Origin: Gordionus sp. m RMFG-2023
Lineage: Eukaryota > Nematomorpha > Gordioida > Chordodea > Parachordodidae
Direction of reading: 5' to 3'
Assembly: GCF_954871325.1 (NCBI RefSeq)
Contig: NC_088775.1
Coordinates: forward strand, 22,173,561 to 22,237,560
DNA: 64,000 nucleotides
Within the stretch, counting starts at the first letter, position 1, and every line of letters begins with the position of its first letter. Below, in pieces: positions 10,801-22,800 of the stretch. A program made the translations under genes and the position numbers. The notes under the pieces were generated by a model. It made no database searches. It had not been told where the DNA came from and saw only the letters and a list, made by a program, of their open reading frames with translations.

Positions 10801-13800
10801 AATCATACTGTGATAAGCTAAATTTTAATTATAAAAACATACAAAATATAAATTAATTTAATATTGAGTTTTATTTTAAAATCTAGGTGTATTTTTATTA
10901 CACTAATTAATGATGTGACATTATTAGGAAGGAGTTAAAACTGCGAATAATTAAAAAAATATTTTAATATTAAAATCGCGAAAAATATAAATAAGCGCAG
11001 GGTAAAAATGATATTAATTGAATATAAATCGTAAAAATTAAGTCAAAAGTTAATAAAAAATACTACTGGTTATAAATGATTATAAATATTATTGTTCTAA
11101 AATTTTTATAAAATAAATTTTCAGTTTAAATTCTCATTGTGCTTTTTAATTATACTTTAATAAATTAATTATAGTTGGGAATAAAATCTCAATATACACT
11201 GTATTTATATTTAATAAAACTAGGCCAATGGATATTGATTGCGTAGCCATTTACCTTTAGTAACTTTTCATTCAACCTTTTCAACACTTAATTTAGAACC
11301 CTAATTTTTTAGTTATCCCTTTAAAATCCCGTGAAGATCTCGGATAGTCATGATCCCTTTAAAAATTACGACATATATAAGAAATCAATTTCACAATATT
11401 AAAAAAAAAATTCTTTACATGAACAATTATAAATTTTTTAAGGTATATTTTCATTTAAACATTTAATTTTGTAATTTATGAACTATTTAAATCCTGGCTA
11501 GATGATTTTCTATTTTCGAATTTTTATTGCCCAACCCTTAAGATTAGTTTCGTTATGTATTCTATATTGTATGTTTTATTTGATGTATTTAAATTAGCAG
11601 CAATCAGTTTGGTATTTTCAAATTTTGTAGGCAAAAGAATTAAAGGGTTTTTTATAACATTTATCAGAAGGTAAACTAGAGATATCCAATATTGGTACAA
11701 TAATTTAAACGCTATTAAGTCTTTAAATCGTCTTCGAAATTCCATTTAGGAAGCATTTTAAAAATTTGTTAATGATATCGTTTTAATATATTGGTTTCTT
11801 CAAAATTTGAGCTGCTATCTTTTTAGGAAAAAATCCGAGACCAAAGTGATAGTTTTCTGCTAAAAATTTAGTTTCGTTGATTTTTTAGCCGGATAAAGAT
11901 TGGCTTAAACGACTAGAAATATAGTAATTACCCAACTATATATACATCAGCTGTTCTGTGGCTTAAGATCGTATCGCTCTCTACTGTGAATTCCTTAGGC
12001 ATAAAAAATCGATCTTTTAATTTTAACATCTAGATTTTGGAAGATATCATAATTCTCTTATAAAATTTTAAAATACAAATGGAATATTATTTTTTAAATT
12101 GCATTATATTATCCTAATTATTATGAAATTATTTTTATGATAAATTCTAGGGATATACCGATATTTTTATCGGATCGGGCGGATATTTCATATTTGTTAA
12201 AATATCGGTTATTAGCAATATTGTAAATTTTCCGATCCGATAAAATAATGGCTTATTAATTTTTAAAAAATTTTGTTACTTATTATGTGAATAAATTTAT
12301 ATTATTATATAAATAAGTGATTTATCAATAAAAATATTTTATATATTTTTAGATTCATGAATATAAACTATACTGACCATTGTAATAATTTAAATGACTT
12401 ATGTTATGGCATAGTTAAATTATAGATGTTATACTATTAAAAAGTATACGAGATGAGTAGATGTATGTAGTGATGCAAAATCGCTCTATTTGCGCTGATT
12501 TTTAAATGACTAACTCAATATTTTCGCCAAAAAATATTGCCTAAATCTCGAGATTTCACTAATAGATGTCCAAACCTTTGTGTCAGCTAAGAGCAAGATC
12601 TTCAGACTTGCGTAATATTTTACTGGATAAAAGTCTGAGTTATCCGTTTTTAAAAATCCACTCAAATAAAACGATTTTCCAACACTAGATGTATACATTA
12701 ACAATTAAAACGATTAATTGTTTACAGATAAAAAAAAATAAGAAATGATATCGGATCAAATCGGGTCGGCCACCAAAAAGTGTTATCGGTACACCCCTAG
12801 TAAATTTTAAATATAGTAAAATAAAATTTTAAAAAGATTTTTCTATTATTTTTACTAAATTTTATAAGTTTTTAATTTTATAGACTGCAAACCCTGAACC
12901 CGAATCGGGTTCAGAGATATTTCACTGAACTAGAATCCTTTTTTAGAAGAAGGGTACAGCCCTAAATTTAACAAACTAATTATTTTTTAAGAATATTAAA
13001 TAATTTCTTGCTAAATTGAGATTAGAATTATACAATTATACATTAATATCAAAAATTGAAACATTTGTATTTCTTTATTTTAAGTATTTTGATCAAATTT
13101 AGTAAATAGAATTTTATTTAAAATATTAATTTAAATCATTGATTTTTTTAAATTGGGGTAATTTAAACCGATTTTTATTGGCCAACCCTACAGCATAGAT
13201 ATATTTTCTAAATCAAACATCCTCGAAAATTTCATTTCTTTCACTGAAAACAACAAAAGAAATAAATATTTCCAAATAATGTCCACTTCGATCTCGTGGT
13301 CACTACCACTTTAGAAAATTTGACTTGAAGTCCTCGCCTATTTAAAATTAATAGGAAAAAAATCCAAGTGCTATATCAAGATTCAAAGAATATTTATATC
13401 TGCACAAGAATACTGGCTTAGTAATTTGCAGATCACGCTATGATTCTGTGCAGTTATTATCAAAAAAATTTTTTTTAGTTTAAATATATATCTCAGTATT
13501 CTTTTTACAATGGTATTATGTTATATTATAAATAATTTATGTATTAATTTATTTTTTAAAAAAATTAAAAACAAAAATAAAATTTTAACAACACCCAAAA
13601 AAATCAAACAATTTTTGAATTAAAAAATAGGGATCAATTTAAACAATAATTTACAAATTTTCTTAAAAAGGGCAGACAGGCATTTACAAAAGTAATTAAA
13701 TATAGTAACAGAAATTTTAAAAAAGTCACATCAAGATCCTTCTAGCTAGAATCTAAAAACCAACTTTAACATATCCTCTTTTAAAGCCTCCACCTTTGTA

Positions 13801-16800
13801 AAAAATGAATCTTATTAATTGTTCAGTTTGTTTCAAATGTAAAAAAGGTTTGACCAAAAAAGGAAATATTTCTATTTTATAAATTATTTAATTATGAATC
13901 AATAAAAAATAAAAGCAATTATAATTATACTCAATTAGTGATGGTGATAAGGATTTTTGAATAATTTAAACAAAAAAATAATTTATATCTTTTTTTGTTT
14001 TATTAAAAAACGCCTCTAAGTTTAAATAAGGATACTGAGCTTCCCTTCTTAGCAAATAAGTTTAGACCATGATTGGAATAAATTCTATGGAAAAATGAGT
14101 ATATTCTTAAATATTTATATATATTAGAAATGGAGCAAAAATGTCAGGAACTATATTTGGCATTTAGTTGGGATATTTAGGCGCAGAGCATAAAAACTGC
14201 TAATCAAAATTATTGACAAATAATTTTCTTAAATTGTTTTCCCTAGATTTGATTCAATTATTTATTACCAGTTTTACCTAAAATCGATAGCTGATATGCC
14301 GTATCAGGTCAATTCAGCGAAACTTTTATCGCGAAACACTTTTTCTCGAAACTTCTATCGCGAATGTCGTTTATCGCAAAGAGTTTTTATAGCGAAGGTA
14401 AAATCGCGAAACCAATTCTGCTAATTTATCTCCGCGAAACATTTATAGCGAAGACAATTTAGCGAAGCCATTGTCGCAAATTTATTTCTGCAAAACTTAA
14501 CCGCGAATTTATTTGAGCGAAACATTTTATGCAAACACTTTACAGCGAATTTTTATTCGCGAATATGTTTGAGCAAAATCATTATAGCGAGCGCATTACC
14601 GCGAAACAATAAATATATTGCGAATGCATTTATTTAAAAGAAAACAACATGTTATTTATTATTTGATGTTTTTTAATAAAAAAAGATATGCTACTATTGT
14701 AATATTATTTTTGTTACAGTTTATTAGTGATTTTCATGCCCAAGATTTTAAGTAAAAAATATTTCTTGAAGTTCAAAAAGATTCTTGAACATATTATGAT
14801 AAAAATTTTAAATCTTCTTTATAAATATATCTTTTTTGAGGAATTCTTTTGTGAAATTTATTATAAATAAATATACAATTTTTAGGTGAAATCTTTTAGT
14901 TTTTTTTATCATTTTTGTAAAATTATCTATTTCTTAAGAATATTAAAAGAGGTGGGTTTGCTAAATAATTTTTTTTTAATATTTATATTTAACTTATTTA
15001 AGTTATTTTATGATCTTTTTAAGGATAATATTTTAATGTGACAATTGTCATATTCGTTATTTTTAAGATTTTTGAAATTTTTTGAGTAAAAATATTATTT
15101 ATATTGTAAAGATGTTAAATTATAAATTCAATGAAGATGTTCCTTGGAAATATGGCAATTATCATAATCGGTATTTTTAAACATATTAGATTTTTTTAAC
15201 GCTAATGGGCAAAAATATGTATTTTTAACATGTTAAACTATAATTTCAATTAGGATGTACCATATAAAAGCGACAATAGTCATAATCATTATTTTTAAAG
15301 TTTTTTTACAATTTTTTGACGTAAATGTGCAAAAATATAAGTTGTTACATGTTAAAATAAAATTTCAGTGAAGATGTACCATAATATAAGTTAAAATTGT
15401 CATAATCGTTGTTTATAAAGTTTTTTGTTGCAAATGGGTAAAAATATAGATTGTAACATGCTAAATTAAAATCTCACGAAGATCTACCATTGAAAAGTGA
15501 CAATTGTCATAATCGTTATTTTTAAAGTTTTTTGAATTTTTTTGTTGTAAATGGGTAATTGTAAACATGCTTAATTAAAATTTCATGAAAATCTACCATT
15601 GAAAAGTGACAATTGTCATAATCGTCGTTTATAAAGTTTTTTGAATTTTTTGTTGCAAATGGGTAAAAATATAGATTGTAAACATGCTAAATAAAAATCT
15701 CATGAAGATCTACCATTGAAAAGTGACAATTGTCATAATCGTTATTTTTAAAGTTTTTTGACCAAAATGCGTTAAAATAAGTAGTGCTAGTATGTTTAAA
15801 TAAAACTTCAGTGAAGATATACCCTAGATAAGTGACAATTATCATAATCATTATTTTTAAACTTTTTTTAATAAATGGGTAAAAATATAGAATATAGATT
15901 GTAAACATGTTAAATTAAAATTTCATGAAGATGTACCTAGAAAGGTGACAATTGTCATAATCGTTTATTTATAACTTTTTTTGAAGTAAATGGGCTAAAA
16001 TAAGTATTGCTAACATGTTTAAATAAAATATCAGTGAAGATGTACCATAGATAAGTTACAATTGTCATAATGGTTGTTTATTTTGAATTCTTTTGTTGTA
16101 AATGGGTAAAAGTATAGATTGAAAACATGCTAAATTAAAATTTCATGAAGATGTACCATTGAAAAGTGACAATTGTCATAATCGTTATTTTTAAAGTTTT
16201 TTGACCAAAATGAGTTAGAATAAATATTGCTAGCATGTTTAAATAAAACTTCAGTGAAGATGTACAAACTTCAGTGAAGATGTACCCTAGATAAGTGACA
16301 ATTATCATAATCATTATTTTTAAAGTTTTTTGTATTTTTTTAACGCAAATGGGTATAAATATAGATTGTAAACATGTTAAATTAGAATTTCATGAAGATG
16401 TACCATAAAAAAGTGACAATTGCCATGATCGTTAATAACTTTTTTAAAATTTTTTGACGTAAATGGGCTAAAATAAGTATTGTTAACATGTTAAAATAAA
16501 ATTTCAGTGAAAATGTACCTTAAATAAGTGACACATAATCGTTATTTTTAAAGTTTTTTTGACGCAAATGGGTAAAAATATAGATTGTAAACAAGTTAAA
16601 TTAAAATTTCATGAAGATATACCAGAGAAAAGTGACAATTGTCATAATCGTTATTTTAAAACTTTTTGAATTTTTTTGACGTAAATGGGCTAAAATAAGT
16701 ATTGCAAACATGTTAAAATAAAATTTCAGTCAAGATGTACCCTAGATAAGTGACAATTGTCATAATCGTTATTTTTAAACTTTTTGGAATTTTCACAAAA

Positions 16801-19800
16801 TATAATTGTAAACATGTTAAATTAAAATTTCATGAGGATACACCATAGAAAGGTGACAATTGTCATTATCGTTATTTTTAAAATTATTTGAATTTTTTAG
16901 ACGCAAATGGGCAATAATATTAATTGCTTACATGTTAAAATAAAATTTCAGTGAAGATGTACCATAGATAAGTTACAATTGTCATAATCGTTGTTAATAA
17001 GGTTTTTTTGAATATTTTTGTTATAAATCGGTTAAAATATAGATTGTAAACATGCTAAATTAAAATTTCATGAAAATATACCATTGAAAGGTGACAATTT
17101 TTATAATCGTTATTTTTAAAGTTCTTTGATATAAATGGGTTAAAATATAGATTGTAATCCATTTTAACCATAATAAAATCTTAACAATTTATAAGATGTT
17201 GATTGTATCATATTACTAAATAATATTGATATGGTTTTTAAGTTCTTTCTATAAAGATCCTACCCTGAATTCAGACTCAGCACTATTTTGCCACGAGTAA
17301 TACAAAAATATTTGCTAACTGTGAATGCAAGGTTATACATTTTTATAATGTAGAATTAAAATTTATTAATTAAAGGAATACGATTGTGAATCCTCTTAAA
17401 AGTTTAGAATTTAACATAGGTTACAACTATCTTTAATAATCACTTTGCATATTTTTATCAAATTTTATGCAGGGTAAAAGGAATATGAGTATGAAAATAA
17501 CGAATTATTTTTGTGAAATTATATTAACATGTTAACATTAATATTTTTGTCCAATTGCGTGAAACAATTCAAAAACTTTAAAAATAACGATTATGACTAT
17601 TGTCACTTATCTAGGGTACATCTTCACTGAAATATTATTTTAACATGTTAGCAATTTATATTTTAGCCCACTTCAAAAAAATTCAAAAATAACGATTATG
17701 ACAATTGTCACTTTTATATGGTACATCTTCATGAAATTTTAATTTGACATTTTTACAATCTATATTTTTACCCTTTAGTATCAAAAAATTTAAAAAAACA
17801 TTAAAAACAATTATTATGAAAATTGTCACTTATCTATGGTACATCTTCATTGATATTTTATTTTAACATGTTAGCAATTTATATTTTTGCCTATTTGCTT
17901 CAAAAAAATTCAAAAATAATGATTATGACAATTGTCACTTATCAAAGGTACATCTTCACTAAAGTTTTATTTAAACATGTTAGCAATTTATTTTTTGCCC
18001 ATTTGCATCAAAAAAATTTAAAAATGATTATGACAATTGTCACTTATCTTTGGTACATCTTCACTGAAATTTTTATTAAACATGTTAATACTTATTTTGG
18101 CCCATATACGTCAAAAAAAGTTAAAAAAATAACGATTATAACTTTCCTGTGGTACATCTTCATGAAATTTTAATTTTGTTTACAATCTATATTTTTACCC
18201 ATTTGCATCAAAAAAATTCAAAAAACTTTAAAAATAAGGATTATGACAATTGTCACTTATCTAGGGTATATCTTCACTGAAGTTTTATTAATACATGTTA
18301 ACAATACTTATTTTAACCGATTTACGTCAAAAAAATTTAAAAATAACCATTATGATAATTGTCACTTTTATATGGTGCATCTTAATTAAAATTTTAATTT
18401 AACATGTTAAAAATACATATTTTACCGTAAAAAAAATTTAATTTTAAAAATACCGATTAAGTTAATTGTCATTTTTCCATGGAACATCTTCAATAACAAA
18501 TATAAAAATTGTCAGATTAGATTATTATCCTTAAAAAGATCATATACATAAATAAGTTAAATAAAAATATTATTTAGAAAACCCATCTCTTTTAATATAC
18601 TTAAAAAATAGATAATTTTACAAAAATGATAAAAAAAAACTATAAAAGATTTCACCTAAAAGATTGTTTATTTATAAAAAATTCACAAAAGAATTCTTCA
18701 AAAAAGATTTAAAATTTATATCAAAATATGTTTAAAAATCTTTTTGAACTTCATAAAATATTTTTTGCTTAAAATTTTGAGCGTGTTAAAATCACTAATA
18801 AATTGTAACAAAAATAATATTACAATACATTTTTTTTATTAAAAAATATCAAATAAAAGAAATCCATTTTTCATTTCATTTCATAATATAATAATATAGG
18901 TATCGTGCCGCATAATATACTTTTTTTTTGTGTTTTGATGTTTTGTCGCGTGACTTTTTGCTAAATTTTGCTTAAGCTTAAAATTTGTATGCTCAATTTA
19001 ACAAGCTGATTGCTCAATATATACTTAATATATAAATATTACCTTATGATTCCTTCACATTTTAGAAAATATGATAGTTATAATATTACTATGTATTACA
19101 AATGCACCAGGCCATTATGTTTGGGTAAAGGGATATTTAAAAACAATATCTTTCATATATCCAAACAATGCACTGGTATATTTTTTGTTAATCTTATATA
19201 AAATAATCATATTATAGCTCTTGCCTGCTTAGAAAGTTCATCTAAAATATTTTCTCCAGCATCATTTGAGAGCATAACCAACCCAGGTAAATTATAGAAT
19301 ATATTACTATTATGCTATCTTGTTAACCTGGAAATTTTCTTCTTAGCATCAGTTGATAATCCATTCAGGAACTCCAACTAATCAAGGTAAATTTAAAATA
19401 TGATATCTTGTTAACCTGTAAATTTTAATCTTAGCATCAATTGATAATCCATTCAGGAATTCCAACTAATCAAGGTAAATTTAAAATATGATATCTTGTT
19501 AACCTGGAAATTTTAATCTTAGCATCACTTGATATAATCCATTCAGGAACTCCAACCAACCAAAGTAAATTTAAAATATGCTATCTTGTTAACCTGGAAA
19601 TTTTAATCTTAGCATCACTTGATATAATCCATTCAGGAACTCCAACCAAAGTAAATTTAAAATATGCTATCTTGTTAACCTGGAAATTTTAATCTTAGCA
19701 TCACTTGATATAATCCATTCAGGAACTCCAACCAAAGTAAATTTAAAATATGCTATCTTGTTAACCTGGAAATTTTAATCTTAGCATCACTTGATATAAT

Positions 19801-22800
19801 CCATTCAGGAACTCCAACCAAAGTAAATTTAAAATATGCTATCTTGTTAACCTGGAAATTTTAATCTTAGCATCATTTATAATCCATTCAGGAACTCCCA
19901 ATCAAGGTAAATTTAAAATATGCTACTTATCTGGAAATTATCTTTTATAGCCATTGATAATTATTCAATAAATCAATTAATTTTTTTAAAGCAAAATGCC
20001 CAATATAAATTTATAAAATCTAAATTTAATAAAAATCTACTATTTTCTAATAATTATTTATATTCTCAAAGATATTTATTAATTATTAGGTTTTTACCTA
20101 AAAATTCACATCACTCTTTATCAATATTATGATCATGCTGTCAAAATTTTCATTATTTAATGCATTTTATACCAAATTTACACCATTTTATATAATATTG
20201 ATATGCAAAAAGTAATTACCATAATTTTATATATTACTATTGAAATACAAATTGCAATCATTATTTTATATACCACCTATTGATATACAAATTGTAATCA
20301 TCATTTTATATACAATTAATATTCAATTGCAATATATACAAATTTTTATACACCACCATCAATATACAGTCTTAATAAATATAATTTTCTAATTGATATG
20401 CAAATTGCAATCTTTATTTTATATACCTTCATCAATATATAGTCTCAATAAATATAAATTTATATACTATTGATATATAAATTGCAATCATTATTTTATA
20501 TAGCATTATTTTATTAGCATTATTATACAATTGTAATCATTATTTTATATATACTATTGATATAATTGCAAAAGTAATAATAAAATTGTTAGACTTATAT
20601 TTCATTATTTTTTGCATGCTTATTCATTATATCATATTTTTTATAAGTAATGTTGTTAAACGGCTCGATTTGAGCCGATTTTTAAAAACGGCTAACTCAA
20701 TATTTTATCCGAAAAAATATAAGGCAAGCCAGCCGACCTTGCTCAGAGGTGGCATAAAGGTTTGGCATCTATTAGCTAAATCTCGAGGCTTAGTCAATAT
20801 TTTGCTAGCGAAAATTTGAGTTAGCCGTTTTTAAAAACTCGACTCAAATCGAGCCTTTTAACAATATTTTTAAGTAATATCTAAGTAATCAGATATTTAT
20901 ATGAATAAATACGTATGATAAATAGCTCTAACAAAATAAATCTCATATTTATAGGAATAACAAGTATAAATCCCTATGATAAAAATATTATTAATGGAGT
21001 TCCTAGTAGGAAAAGAGATTAACATATTCCTTTATTTGTTGATAAATAAAATATTAACATTAAATATAAAATAAATTTTTTTTATAAAAATAAAAAAATA
21101 ATAATAGGCCGCATTATATTTCGCGAAATAGTTTTCGCTATATTGTCTTCGCGCTTTATGTTTCGCGATGACTTCGCAATTTTCGCGATTATTGATTCGC
21201 GATAAAAATTTCACTCTAATGTATTCGCTTTAAAGGTTTCGCGATAAGAGTTTCGCTATAAAAAAATTGCGATATTTGTTTCGCTATATTGTTTTCGCAG
21301 AAAAATATTCGCTAATGTGGATTCGCGATAAAAGTTTCGCTATAAAATTCATTCGCGAAAAAGTGTTTCACGATAAAAGTTTCGCTGAATTGACATGGAA
21401 CCCTGATATGCTACTGGGTGTCAATACTCATGTCATGGATATATGATGGATGAGCGTGACATGCTAGTTACATCCCAAACCTTTTGTAAACTATAAGTTT
21501 GTTTATACCTTTGGTTATATCTCCAAACCAAATAGGTAAGGTAAGATTAAATAAAGGGCAATCAATTAGTTTGCTTCAGGGATCCAAACTTAACGAACAT
21601 AAATTTACTCCTGGTTTAGATAAAAATAATGGTTTGAGGTTCAGGTTCTGTTTGTAAAAAAATTATAATATAGGTTTGTTTGAACCCTATAAAACCTGTT
21701 CAAACCTTTTCCCAAAAAACATATTATAATTATGAAAAGAAAAGCACATTTTTTTAAATTTTATTAATATTCTCTAAAAAATAATATTTACAATTAAGAT
21801 ATTTGCAAAATTCTCTTTTGTCAAATCATATCTATAAGGAAGAATAGATTTTATGCCTGAGAACACTTTGTGCTAACAGCTGGCACCATTAAATAGCAAT
21901 ATAAAAATATCTAAAAATAACTACTGATACTTATCAGTCAAAAATGATTACAAATCCTCTTTAAAAGAATTAGAATAAAAAAAGGTTCAACCTAGTTCAT
22001 AGACTTAGAGGTGGGATGACAATTTTTAACAGTTCAAGTTCAGTAAATAAATAATAGTGGTTAATGTCTGTTAAACGATTCAGATCAGGTTGGGTTGAAT
22101 CCTTGATTTGATTCAAATATTAGTCCTGCGGAGTCTTCCAGATTTGTATAACTTGCAAGGGAAATTTTAATTTGAAGCTTCTACAAGAACTCCCAATGAG
22201 CATGTATCAGTAGTGGGGCTAACCTTAAACTCAAGAAGATCCTCATGTCCTTCCAATTGAAATAAAATAATTTTTCAAGATAATTATAATTTTATGGATT
22301 TATTCAATGCGGTTGACCACTAAATAGCATTGCTCAAAATAGCATAAATTGAGTATGTTTTAAAACTTCTTCAGAATATCATATTCAAAAAATGGCCCTG
22401 AAGCAAGAAAAAATTAAAAATGTAAGTGATTTAGTTGATTATTGATATTGAATTTGACAGCATAATCTCAATTATAAATTAGATATTTTATTTTCAATTA
22501 AATGATTATATTTAGACATTATGAGTGATCTTTCACGTTAATGAGGAGTGATTTAGTTGATTATTGATATTTATATTCTTTAAATTTTCTAGTGGTAACA
22601 TAAAATGAGTATGTTTTGGCTATTTTGATTAATGCGATTTAGATCTGAAAACATTCAATGTATCATATTGGTATTGAAAAATAAACTATATTTCAAAAAT
22701 AGTTGTTTCATATAAATGATTAAATTTAGTGTACATGAAATTTTTCTAAAATTAAATAAGAAAAATCAAAATAAGTTAATCAAAAATTTGGCAAGCTACC

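Larger units (their letters stand above)
14300..21402. mobile_element. 7.1-kb palindromic element with GCGAAA termini and inverted satellite arrays
   Basis: It is flanked by a perfect direct repeat ctgatatgc (14291-14299 and 21403-21411), consistent with an 8-9-bp target duplication. Both ends share TCAATTCAGCGAAACTTTTA followed by about 300 bp of GCGAAA/TCGCGA motifs. Inward lie unique arms (14640-15015 and 18525-18860, inverted) and then homologous satellite arrays in opposite orientation. Cargo without palindromic counterpart fills 18870-21100. No transposase was recognised. The architecture recalls Foldback/Galileo or giant hAT-type elements. Transposon status is well supported, superfamily is not. 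Confidence 0.85.

Noticed and set aside
11524-11745. 73-codon minus-strand ORF in the epsin intron
   Set aside because: No recognisable motif, AT-biased composition and no splice or neighbour support; likely chance.
15687-18173. ORFs with TIYILYF/YLGYIFTEVLFKH repeats
   Set aside because: They follow the satellite unit and are not conserved between units.
21575-22135. Possible transposon with GGTTTGAACCC-type motifs
   Set aside because: I could not match ends or find a target duplication, so only noted as suspicious AT-rich DNA.
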